The notes beneath the pieces are model-generated. The model saw only the letters and a list, made by a program, of their open reading frames with translations. It was not told where the DNA came from and ran no database searches. From Agromyces cerinus (GTDB taxonomy: Bacteria > Actinomycetota > Actinomycetes > Actinomycetales > Microbacteriaceae): a stretch of 64,000 bases of DNA. This document shows, in pieces, positions 8,830-17,387 of the stretch. The DNA lies in assembly GCF_016907835.1 (NCBI RefSeq), contig NZ_JAFBCT010000001.1:62001-126000 (forward strand), given 5' to 3'. Position 1 is the first letter of the stretch, and each line of letters starts with the position of its first letter. The position numbers and the translations under genes are program-made.

Positions 8830-11800
8830 CAGAACATCGCTCCTTCGGGCTTCTCGGACTCCTCGAGGCTCTTGCCGCGCTTCGCCTTCTTCGGGTTCTG
8901 CTGCGCCTCGATCGCCGCGCGTCGGTGGTTCTCTTCGAGGAGCCGATCGAGGATCTCGACGCGGGCCGCCGGGCTCACCGTCCACCGCTCCATCTGCCGG
9001 TACGTGTGGAATCCGTGGTCGAGCGGGATGTCGGTCCAGCCATACGCCTCCAGCAACGCCTCGTCGATCTGCACGTGGATCGACCGGATGAGATCGACAT
9101 CCGCATCGCCCTGCAATGCGGGCGAGTTCACGAGGTTGTACAACGCGGTGAGCCCGAGCTGGCGCCGCAACATGATCTCGCGACGATCGGCGTCGAGCTG
9201 CTTCCCCAACCTTGCGGTCTCACGCGCGAACTTTGGTCGAGGAAGTTTCTCGAATACCTCAGAGGGGGTGTAGAGAATCCTGGTCTCAAGGGTTGAACCG
9301 TGCATGGCGGTCCAGAGCCAGTGAATGCTCGACGAAAGTAGCGCCTGGTCCTGATAGGAGTCCAGAGCGATCACCGTGAGGCGGTCGCTCAAGACCTGAT
9401 CGGCCTCGACACGTACCGGCATTGCATGCTTACTCACACGCGGTATCACGAGGGCTTCTCGTAGGGGCGCAAGTGCGCGCCGCATCGCCGGTCGCTTGTC
9501 AGCGTATTGCCACCACTTGTCGCGAAGTGCCTTGCGATTGGCCGTCTGGCGGGTCAAGCGGACAGTTTCATTAATGCGGGCGAACGGCAGCGCGTACGAC
9601 TGTGCCGCGTTGACGTCACGGTCGAAGAAGTCGATCGCCCAGCGTGATGCACTGGCATCTGGGCGGGTGGTCACATCCTCGCCGCTGAGGTACTTGAACA
9701 GGACCTCTCGATTGCTTGGATCTGCTGTGATCCAACTCGAAGCTTCCTCCTCGTCAAGTAGGAAACCTGAGCCGTACGGCTTGCAACCTTCGAATGACAA
9801 GCCCAGGTTCGAAACGAGCGTCCGCGGACGTCCGTCCACGCGGCCTTGAGCCTCAAGCATTGCGCTGATCTGGTTTACGCGCGCGCCATCCGCCACGGGG
9901 CGCGTCCGCAAAGTGGTGGCGCGTTGAGCCGCCCAGATCGCGGCGAACTCAAGGTTCGCACCGCTTGCTGGCCATTGCCGGCTCTTGATTGCCCGATAGA
10001 TGAGAAGCCCATTGTTGATGAGAGCATCAAGACCGACTTCACGACTTTCGCCTTGTGCAAGCGTGTTCGTCGCGATCAGGCCAAGGGTTCCAACGCCCTT
10101 CGCAAGTCGAGCAGCCCGAAGGACGAAGTAGACGACGAAATCTGCTCGACCCGCCCGACCATCTGCGACATCTTGCACGACGAAGTCGCGGAACGCGTTG
10201 CCCATGGCACCTGAGATCTTCGTTCCGCCGAGAAATGGGGGGTTCCCGATGATCGCATCGAAGCCGCCGTGGTCGTGGATGACATCCGGTGCTTCGAGGA
10301 TCCAGTGCAGCGGCTTCCAGCGGGCTTCGCCGGTGTCGACGGTCGGGGTGAGTCCGGCGTCGATGATCGTGTCGAGGCGACGGCGATCGCCGGTCGATCC
10401 GTCAGCCGGGTACGCGTCGCGCAGCCCCTCGGCGAGTTCGTCGTAACGCTCCTCGAGCTTGCGGCCCGGCTTGCCGCCCTCGAGCAGGCCCGCTGCGATG
10501 ATGCCGTCGGCGACGTCGCGGAGCTTCGCCGTGACTTCCTTCGACTGGGCGAGCAGCGCGCGTTTTGCACGTGTGGAACGCATGCGGTCGGCGTCGTCGA
10601 CCTGTCCGGAGGCGAGTTCGCGGCGCAGCCGCGCGGCACCCTCGAGGTCTTTGTCGACGTCGAACGCGGCCAGCTGCCGCTTCATCGACGTCTTGGGGTA
10701 GATGTGCTGAGCCTTCAGTTGCGCCTCGGTCGTGACGCCGAGCAGCGAGTTGCCGTGGAAGACGCGGTCGTCGACGAACGAGAACGGCTTGCCGGGATCC
10801 ATCGAGATGAGCCAGAGCGAGAGTTTGCTCATCTCGACGGCCATGCCGTTGATGTCGGCGCCGTAGAGGCAGCGGGCGACGATCTCGCGAACGGCCCATC
10901 GCTTCAGATCGGACTCGCCGCTGACATCCATGCCCTCTTCGGCGCGAGCTTCGATGAGTCGGTCCGCGAGGTACCTCGCTGCGGCGACCAAGAATGCGCC
11001 CGAGCCAGCAGCGATGTCGGCGACCTTGAGATCGAGGATCTCCGCCGACGACTTCAGCACCCACTCGTCGGAGTTCTCGGTGTCGAGCGGTCCAGGGGAG
11101 TACACGAGCGGCTCGAGGGCGTGCAGCACGACCTCTTCGGCGAGCGAGCGCGGTGTGTAGTGCGTGCCGGTGTTCGCGCGCTGCGACGACTCGGTCATGA
11201 CGAGCCCGCGCGCGGGCACGACGTACGGGAATCCACGCAAGTCGTCGCGGATCAGCGTGTGGAACGGCTCGAGGCGACCGGCCAGTTCGTCGTCGCCCAG
11301 CAGCGCGTGGCGCAGACGCGTGCGGGCGTCGGCCGAGGCATCCGCGTCGGTCGTGCTGTAGGCCTTCGCGATCTGACCTGCGGTGCGCGACTTCGCGTGC
11401 TCTTGCGTCCTTTTGAGGTGCGCGACGAGATCGTCGCCGAACTCCTTGGGGCTGGGGGCTGCCGCCGCGATCTGTTCGAGCTCTCGCAGTGGGATCTCGG
11501 GCTCGAAACCGGCCCGGCCCTGCAACCCGACGACGACCTCGGTAGCGTACTCGGCCGAGTATCCCAGCAGGCCCTCGTAGACGTAGCCGATCTGCTCGAC
11601 GTCGAGGTCGCGGAACGAGAGCTGCATCGCACCGTCGTCGATCGTCTGCACGGCGCGGAGCACCGCGAGCATCGCACGGTCGGTGAGGCGCACCAGCAAG
11701 CGTCCCTGCGCATCCGTTGCTTGAAGCCAAGGGAAGCGCTCGGGGTCGAAGAGGGATCCGCCGTAGGCGGGCATCCGCGCATCGGGGTAGGAGACTCCGC

Positions 11801-12851
11801 CGTAGACCGCATTGCTCGCGGCGAGCAGTCGGTGCCAGGCCTCCCACGAGTGGTCGAGCGCCTCGGGCGAGCCGGCCTCGGTCGCCTCGGCCTGCAGGCG
11901 GGTGCGCAGGTCGGCGATCGCATACGACGACCGGTACAGGTCGTGCTCGGGGAGCAGCCCACGCTCTTCGGCGAAGAGGAGGAAGACGATGCGCATGAGC
12001 ATCGTCACCGCACCCTCGTACACAGCCCTCGGGTCAACCGGCAGCGGCGAGGCGTCGGCCTGCGCGAGTGCGCGGAGATGTGTATCGGACATCGACTGCA
12101 GCACGAGCTCGACCGCACGGCGCACCTGGTCGCCGAGCGCGACGGTGATCTGCTCGGCGCTCGCGACGCTCTCGGCGAACAGCAGGGGGAGGCGCTTCTC
12201 GGGCTGACCGCCGGCGATCGACGTGAAGCTCGCCAGCGCGAGGAACGCGTCGCGGCTCGGGCGTTCCTCGCGCCAGAGCAGGGCGTCCCAGACGCCACTT
12301 GCCGTCGTGACGTCCTTCGTCGCCGAGACCAGCGCCCACCAGCGGCCGTCCGTCACGATACCGATCGAGACGCCGGTCTTGCGGAGCAGCGCGGCCATGC
12401 GGTCGATCGCGTTGGCCGACCAGCCGTCGGAGCCGACCGCGCGCAGGTTCTCTGTCCGCTTCACCACCGTGACCAAGGCTGCAGGCGAGTCATCGGTGCT
12501 CAGTACCGCCCACGGGGAGACCGTCACCGCCCCATTCGGCGAGTGCGCCTCGAGGCCCGAGGGGGCGAGATGCAGATCGTCCGACCAGTCGAGCAGGGTG
12601 CGCAGCACGGCCTCGACCCAGCGGTCGCGCGCAGCCGCGTACGCGTCGGGTGCCTTCGTCGTGGCCGCCCACGCAGTCGACCAGCGCACGAACTCGTCGG
12701 TGAAGGTCGCATTCACGTCATCGACCGAAGCATCGGCCTTCGGCAAGCCCGACGGGTGGAACGACTTCAGCGCCGCCCTCGACAGGAACGGCCCGTCTGC
12801 GTCGATCAGCGACAGCCACTCCCACTCGGGGTTCTTGGTTCTAGCGGCCAC
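8829..12851 (-). CDS. drmMI: DISARM adenine-N6 DNA methyltransferase DrmMI (Eco57I/PglX-like)
   Basis: 1340 aa. Methyltransferase motif I is seen as DIAAGSGAFLVAA near residue 612 and motif IV as IIGNPPFLGG near 865, the gamma-class N6-adenine signature. THYTPRSLAEEV precedes motif I as in Eco57I-type enzymes. The N-terminal about 500 residues are a long alpha-rich region common to DrmMI/PglX-size proteins. Residues after NPPF (about 880-1210) would contain target recognition. Start GTG at 12851 overlaps the drmD stop by 11 bp. In class 1 DISARM, DrmMI is the modification enzyme that marks self DNA. The part encoded at about 9230-10200 is lower in GC than the rest, see findings. Confidence 0.92.
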   Translation of the reverse strand: MAARTKNPEWEWLSLIDADGPFLSRAALKSFHPSGLPKADASVDDVNATFTDEFVRWSTAWAATTKAPDAYAAARDRWVEAVLRTLLDWSDDLHLAPSGLEAHSPNGAVTVSPWAVLSTDDSPAALVTVVKRTENLRAVGSDGWSANAIDRMAALLRKTGVSIGIVTDGRWWALVSATKDVTTASGVWDALLWREERPSRDAFLALASFTSIAGGQPEKRLPLLFAESVASAEQITVALGDQVRRAVELVLQSMSDTHLRALAQADASPLPVDPRAVYEGAVTMLMRIVFLLFAEERGLLPEHDLYRSSYAIADLRTRLQAEATEAGSPEALDHSWEAWHRLLAASNAVYGGVSYPDARMPAYGGSLFDPERFPWLQATDAQGRLLVRLTDRAMLAVLRAVQTIDDGAMQLSFRDLDVEQIGYVYEGLLGYSAEYATEVVVGLQGRAGFEPEIPLRELEQIAAAAPSPKEFGDDLVAHLKRTQEHAKSRTAGQIAKAYSTTDADASADARTRLRHALLGDDELAGRLEPFHTLIRDDLRGFPYVVPARGLVMTESSQRANTGTHYTPRSLAEEVVLHALEPLVYSPGPLDTENSDEWVLKSSAEILDLKVADIAAGSGAFLVAAARYLADRLIEARAEEGMDVSGESDLKRWAVREIVARCLYGADINGMAVEMSKLSLWLISMDPGKPFSFVDDRVFHGNSLLGVTTEAQLKAQHIYPKTSMKRQLAAFDVDKDLEGAARLRRELASGQVDDADRMRSTRAKRALLAQSKEVTAKLRDVADGIIAAGLLEGGKPGRKLEERYDELAEGLRDAYPADGSTGDRRRLDTIIDAGLTPTVDTGEARWKPLHWILEAPDVIHDHGGFDAIIGNPPFLGGTKISGAMGNAFRDFVVQDVADGRAGRADFVVYFVLRAARLAKGVGTLGLIATNTLAQGESREVGLDALINNGLLIYRAIKSRQWPASGANLEFAAIWAAQRATTLRTRPVADGARVNQISAMLEAQGRVDGRPRTLVSNLGLSFEGCKPYGSGFLLDEEEASSWITADPSNREVLFKYLSGEDVTTRPDASASRWAIDFFDRDVNAAQSYALPFARINETVRLTRQTANRKALRDKWWQYADKRPAMRRALAPLREALVIPRVSKHAMPVRVEADQVLSDRLTVIALDSYQDQALLSSSIHWLWTAMHGSTLETRILYTPSEVFEKLPRPKFARETARLGKQLDADRREIMLRRQLGLTALYNLVNSPALQGDADVDLIRSIHVQIDEALLEAYGWTDIPLDHGFHTYRQMERWTVSPAARVEILDRLLEENHRRAAIEAQQNPKKAKRGKSLEESEKPEGAMF

Positions 12852-15800
12852 CAGCGGACTCCAGTTTCTTCACATCATCGGGGGTCAGAGCGAACACGAG
12901 CGCGGCCACGAACGTATGCGCCTGCACATCGCGGTACCGGCGCTCGACGGAGTCGCGTTCCGAGCGCTGCTCGTCGTCGAGGGCCGAGAGACGCGAACGC
13001 ACCCGGGCGAGGTCCTTCTCGCGCTGCTGCTTCTCTTCGACGAGCTGGAACAGCATCTCCTCGCCCGCCCGACGCGCCTCGTCGGCCGCTGAGAGCGTGC
13101 CCTGGAGCGTGGCGCGGAAGCGGTCGAAGATCTCGTCGACTGCGCCGAGGTCGGCCTCGCGCCGAACGTCGAGGCTCTCCTCGACCTCGTGCTGCAAGCG
13201 GTCGGCGCGGCGGCGCACCGCTGCCTCTACGCGAGCACGGATGCCCTCGCGTTCGTCGGACTCGTCGTTCCACTCGGCTGCGAGCTGCGCGAGCGCACCT
13301 TCGCTCGGTCTCGAAAGTCGTGACCCGTCGAGCGCTTCGGCGAGCAGGGTCTCGGCCTTCTCCATGCCGAGTTCCTGTCGCTTCGAGAGCCGTGTGCCCG
13401 CCAGGAACACTTCCTCGTGCAACCGCACGCCACCCTCGCCGACGAGCACGAGGCGGGCGACGCCGGCCGCGAACGACTGATCGAGACCATCGACGACGAC
13501 GGCGCTGACGCCGCGGATCTGATCCGTGCGGGTCCACACCTGCCCGCGCAGTTCGCGAGCCGCACGCTGCACGAGCGGGTGTCCGAGGTGCGCGTAGACC
13601 ACGTCCGTTCGGTGTCGCGCCCGACCCTCGTCGAACGTGATCGGCCGGAGTACGCCCGGAGCGAGTCGCGTGTCGAGGCCGGCGAGCGCGGGCACCCAGG
13701 TTCGCGAGAGTCCCGACGGCACCTCGAAGACGCGCGCCACCTCTTGCGGATCGCCGACCTCGACGAGCTCGGGCTGACCCGAGACGCGAAGGCCCTCCTC
13801 GAACACGCGCAGCAGGTTTCCCTCGTGCAGATGCATCCGATCTCGAGAGCCCTCGAGGCGCTCGGCGAGGCGCGTCAGGCTGCGACCGAGCGATCGCTCG
13901 GCCTGCAGTGCGCGGTTGATGACCTGCTCACCGGCATCCGATTTCACCTTGCGCACCGGCCCGTCGCTGAATCCGAGCTCGCGCTGCAGGTCGGGGGCGA
14001 TGATCTCGGGCGCAGAAACGCCATCGTGCTCGGAGTTCGCGATCTTGCTCGCCAACCGCGCGAGCAGATCCATGTCTTTCGCGTAGGGGGTCGGGTTCGA
14101 CCTTGCGGCGCGCGGATTCCAGACCAGGGGCGTCTCGGTCTGGCCGAACCGGTCGATGCGGCCGATGCGCTGCTCGAGCCGGTTCGGATTGAACGGAATG
14201 TCGAAGCTCACCAGGCGGTGGCAGTAGCTCTGGAGGTCGATGCCCTCGCCCGCGGCATCCGTGGCCAGAAGAATTCGAACCGGTTCCTCGCCGGGCGGTG
14301 CGGTGAACCGGGCGCGGATCTCTTCGCGTGTTTCGGCATCGACCGACCCGTCGATGATCGCAAGACGTTCGCCGCCGAGCCCGCGCGACTCCAGGACGTC
14401 GCGCAGCCATTCGAGCGTGGACACGTACTCGGTGAAGACGACGATGCGCTCAGGGCCCCAGCCGAGGCCCGGCACCATCAGCTCGCCGTCGATCAGGTGC
14501 AACAGCGCGTCGAGCTTGGAGTCGGGGCGGCCCTCGTATCGGTTGCCCCAGGCGATGAGCTGCTCGAGGTCCGCGACATCCTGCGAGGTCAATGCCACCT
14601 GTGCGCGCTTGGCCGAACGCAGGGCCTCGAGCTCGGGCTGTTCGAGACGGCCCTCTTCTTCGTCGGATGCCTCGTCGCCGAGCACATCGTCGTAATCGGG
14701 CAGCTGCACGGCGTCGTCGCCGCGCGCCGCCAAGTAGGCCTCGGCGGTGCTCGCGAACGCCACGGGCGACGAGAAGAAGCGCTTCTTCAGGATCAGCGTT
14801 GCGAGGTCGGATGCCCGCCTGCCGCGCTCCTGCTTGACGGCCTGGGTGCGGCGGCGTGTGAACGCGATGAGCTGGTCGTATGCGTCGGACTCGTCGTCGG
14901 ACGGATCGAAGACGAGCTGCCTGACCTCGCGCAGCATGAAGCCCTCATCGGGCAGGTCGCGCTTGAGTCGCCGTACGGCGACCTGCTTCAGCGCCTCTTC
15001 GTCGAGATCGGCGCCGCGGGCGAACCGCTGCGGATCGATCATCTCGAGCAGGGCCGTGAACGACTCGGTGTACCCGTTGTGCGGCGTCGCGCTGAGGAAC
15101 AGGCGGTGCTCGCAGAGCTCGGCCAGCCTGCGAACGGCGATCGTGCGCTGGCTGTCGACCGCGTACCGGGGAGTGTCGCCGCTCGAGCCCCGGCTGGGCG
15201 TCGACGGTGCGACGTGGTGCGCCTCGTCGACGACGAGCACGTCGAACGCGCGGCGGTCGGCGGTCTTCTGGTCGTTCACACTCGCATAGACCTCTTCGAG
15301 CATGCGCTCGGCTCGTGGCGACGGCAGCCACGACATCGACACGATCACTCGCGGGTAGACCTTGAACGGGTTCGCGTGCACGCCGAACGTGCGGCGGAAC
15401 GTCTTCATGGTCTCGGAGTTGACGATCTCGAAGTGCAGGCCGAACTTATCGCGCAGCTCCTCCTGCCACTTGATGACGAGGCCCGCGGGGCAGACGACGA
15501 TCGCCGAGCGCGCGCGGTGGCGGAGTAGCAGCTCCTGGATCACCAGGCCCGCCTCGATGGTCTTGCCGAGGCCCACATCGTCGGCGAGCAGCATGTTCGC
15601 TCGGGGGCTGTCGATCGCGCGTCGCAACGGCTCGAGCTGGTAGGCCTCGACCGAGGCGCTGCTGCGGAACGGGGCCTGCAGCGTCTTCGGGTCTGCGCTC
15701 GTCAGCGCGCCCCAACGGAGCGCGTCGACGTAGGCCGCGAACGTCTTCGGGTCGTCGAACCGGTCAGCATGGATCGTCTCGGGCAGACCCTGCTCGCGCA

Positions 15801-16044
15801 CGACGCTGCGGCCGGGTTCGAGCTCCCAGATCACCGTGAGCTCCCGCCCGTAGTGCTCCTCTTCGATCGACTGCATCGTCACTGCGTGCTGCAGCTCGGC
15901 TGTGCCGTCGTCGGCGCTGGAACGCGGGAGCGACTGCGCCGAGACATCCGTCACCGACCAGCGCGCGCCGCGCACGTTCACGAGATTGCCGATCTCGGGA
16001 ACCTCGTTCGATGCGGTCCCGGTCGACTCGATGGTCGCTTCCAC
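12841..16044 (-). CDS. drmD: DISARM SNF2-like helicase DrmD
   Basis: 1067 aa. Helicase lobe 1: LLADDVGLGKTIEAGL (Walker A, about residue 151-166) and VVDEAHH (DEAH, about 268). FLSATPHNG is motif III. Lobe 2: LLATDAAGEGIDLQ and RIGRIDRFGQ (motif VI, about 626). A long charged coiled-coil-like tail follows (many Glu/Arg heptads at about 850-1020). This matches DrmD, the hallmark helicase of class 1 DISARM. GTG start at 16044 has a GAGGAG ribosome site 7 bases upstream. The gap to drmMII is only 46 bp, and its 3' end overlaps drmMI. Confidence 0.92.
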   Translation of the reverse strand: MEATIESTGTASNEVPEIGNLVNVRGARWSVTDVSAQSLPRSSADDGTAELQHAVTMQSIEEEHYGRELTVIWELEPGRSVVREQGLPETIHADRFDDPKTFAAYVDALRWGALTSADPKTLQAPFRSSASVEAYQLEPLRRAIDSPRANMLLADDVGLGKTIEAGLVIQELLLRHRARSAIVVCPAGLVIKWQEELRDKFGLHFEIVNSETMKTFRRTFGVHANPFKVYPRVIVSMSWLPSPRAERMLEEVYASVNDQKTADRRAFDVLVVDEAHHVAPSTPSRGSSGDTPRYAVDSQRTIAVRRLAELCEHRLFLSATPHNGYTESFTALLEMIDPQRFARGADLDEEALKQVAVRRLKRDLPDEGFMLREVRQLVFDPSDDESDAYDQLIAFTRRRTQAVKQERGRRASDLATLILKKRFFSSPVAFASTAEAYLAARGDDAVQLPDYDDVLGDEASDEEEGRLEQPELEALRSAKRAQVALTSQDVADLEQLIAWGNRYEGRPDSKLDALLHLIDGELMVPGLGWGPERIVVFTEYVSTLEWLRDVLESRGLGGERLAIIDGSVDAETREEIRARFTAPPGEEPVRILLATDAAGEGIDLQSYCHRLVSFDIPFNPNRLEQRIGRIDRFGQTETPLVWNPRAARSNPTPYAKDMDLLARLASKIANSEHDGVSAPEIIAPDLQRELGFSDGPVRKVKSDAGEQVINRALQAERSLGRSLTRLAERLEGSRDRMHLHEGNLLRVFEEGLRVSGQPELVEVGDPQEVARVFEVPSGLSRTWVPALAGLDTRLAPGVLRPITFDEGRARHRTDVVYAHLGHPLVQRAARELRGQVWTRTDQIRGVSAVVVDGLDQSFAAGVARLVLVGEGGVRLHEEVFLAGTRLSKRQELGMEKAETLLAEALDGSRLSRPSEGALAQLAAEWNDESDEREGIRARVEAAVRRRADRLQHEVEESLDVRREADLGAVDEIFDRFRATLQGTLSAADEARRAGEEMLFQLVEEKQQREKDLARVRSRLSALDDEQRSERDSVERRYRDVQAHTFVAALVFALTPDDVKKLESAGGR

Positions 16045-16090
16045 GTGGTGCTCCTCGCCGGTAGGTGGCGTGTTCGACGCTGAACTGGGG

Positions 16091-17260
16091 CTAAGCCATG
16101 GCCGCAGTCGGTTCTTCGCTCTCCATCTTGGCGAACGAACCCGCCCCGAAGAGACTCGAGAACACCGCCGTGCCCAGTTGTGGGGGTACGGCGTTGCCGA
16201 TCATCGTCGCCATCGCGGCACGGGTGCTGCACGTCGAGAAATCGAAGTAATCGGGGAACCCTTGAATGCGCGCCGCTTCATGCGCGGTCAGGGCCCGCGG
16301 TAGGTCGGGGTGCATGTAGCGGCCCTGGCCGATGCTGCCGAAGCCGCTCGTGATCGTCTGCGCGGGCTGATCCCAGTGGAGTCGGCCGTACATCGACTTA
16401 TAGCTGTGCGCGCCCTGGTGGCACTTGGGTCGGCGATCGTTGGGCAGGTCGTACTTGTCATTCTCGAGCAGCCAGTGCATGCGTTCGAGGTTGTCGGCCT
16501 TCGCCTGTGGTGGGCGGTCACGCGGGTCATCGCCGACCACATGGGCGAGGTCGCCGATGGCCCACTCGAGGTCGTGGCGGATCTCGTTGCGTTCGAGGTG
16601 CTCGAAGACCGAGGCCGGCGCGACTTCGCCGCGCTTCGTCGCGAGCATGATGTGACGCCGCCGGGTCTGCGCAACGCCCAGCGCATCGACCGACACGACC
16701 CGGTGCTCGACTCGGTAGTCGAGCTCACCCAGCCGCCGCTCCGCCCGCGCAACCACACCCTCGCCGTCGTGGCGATCTCGCAGCACCGCCGGCACGTTCT
16801 CGATCAGGACGACCTTCGGAGCGAGGATCTCGGCCGCGCGAACCATGCGCAGATACAGCGCGTTCTTCTCGTCGACGCGACGAGTGTGGTTGTTCAGGTT
16901 GCTGTGGCCCTGGCATGGAGGACCACCGACGAGGATGTCGATCGCACCGTGTTCACTGAGATAGTTCGCGGTTCGTCGCTCGGCGAGCGTCGCCTCCGTG
17001 CCGAGCTCCCCGTCGAAGTACTCTTCGACGGGTGCGGTGGCGATGCGCTGCGCCGACGGGAAGTTGCGGCGGTACGCCTCCGCCGCCTCCGCCTCGAAAT
17101 CGACGGCGAGAGCGATCTCGAGAGCCAAGTCGTTCGCCAGCGCGGCCTGCGCGATGCCCAGCGTGATCCCGCCGCATCCGGCGAACAGATCGACGAGCCG
17201 CACTCGCCGATCGCCGCTCTCGAAATCGGGCCGCTGAGTCACGCGGAGCGGATGCGTCAT
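16091..17260 (-). CDS. drmMII: DISARM 5-methylcytosine DNA methyltransferase DrmMII
   Basis: 389 aa C5-cytosine methyltransferase with the motifs in order: LVDLFAGCGG (I, residues 22-31), GGPPCQGHS (IV, catalytic Cys116), LIENVP (VI, 152-157), QTRRR (VIII), and MIGNAVPP (X, near the C-terminus). The target recognition region between VIII and IX is short. DrmMII is the class 2 DISARM methylase. In Bacillus it was shown to methylate CCWGG, and its target here is not readable. ATG start with GGGATGGGGG just upstream. First gene of the operon, divergent from the GHKL-TIR gene across 127 bp. Confidence 0.93.
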   Translation of the reverse strand: MTHPLRVTQRPDFESGDRRVRLVDLFAGCGGITLGIAQAALANDLALEIALAVDFEAEAAEAYRRNFPSAQRIATAPVEEYFDGELGTEATLAERRTANYLSEHGAIDILVGGPPCQGHSNLNNHTRRVDEKNALYLRMVRAAEILAPKVVLIENVPAVLRDRHDGEGVVARAERRLGELDYRVEHRVVSVDALGVAQTRRRHIMLATKRGEVAPASVFEHLERNEIRHDLEWAIGDLAHVVGDDPRDRPPQAKADNLERMHWLLENDKYDLPNDRRPKCHQGAHSYKSMYGRLHWDQPAQTITSGFGSIGQGRYMHPDLPRALTAHEAARIQGFPDYFDFSTCSTRAAMATMIGNAVPPQLGTAVFSSLFGAGSFAKMESEEPTAAMA

Positions 17261-17387
17261 GCTGGCACCCCCATCCCGATCACCACCTCAATCTATCCGA
17301 GGCCGCCCGCTGGCGAGATCGCCAAATGGGGGCACGCTACGGTAGCGGCTGGAGAACTCGGAAGAATGCAGGCTGGAGGCTGGCAGC
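17261..17387. promoter_or_regulatory. Divergent control region between the DISARM operon and GHKL-TIR gene
   Basis: This 127-bp gap must contain both promoters. Two short inverted repeats are visible: TGGCGA-GA-TCGCCA at 17311-17324 and CGCTAC-G-GTAGCG at 17335-17347. They are 23 bp apart centre to centre, suggesting an operator pair. No regulator gene is adjacent, and no clear -10/-35 pair could be fixed. The plus-strand GTG at 17388 has GGAGG about 10 bases upstream. Confidence 0.45.

Noticed and set aside
5692..9273. 1193-codon plus-strand open frame opposite drmA
   Set aside because: Low-complexity Arg/Glu/Gly translation without domain signal; the opposite strand encodes an intact helicase.
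8829..12851. BREX PglX
   Set aside because: Size and motifs are similar, but no pglZ, brxC/pglY or brxL is present, whereas the DISARM core genes are contiguous.
10269..13508. 1079-codon plus-strand frame opposite drmMI/drmD
   Set aside because: Same mirror-frame effect; spans a real gene junction on the other strand and has no protein-like composition.
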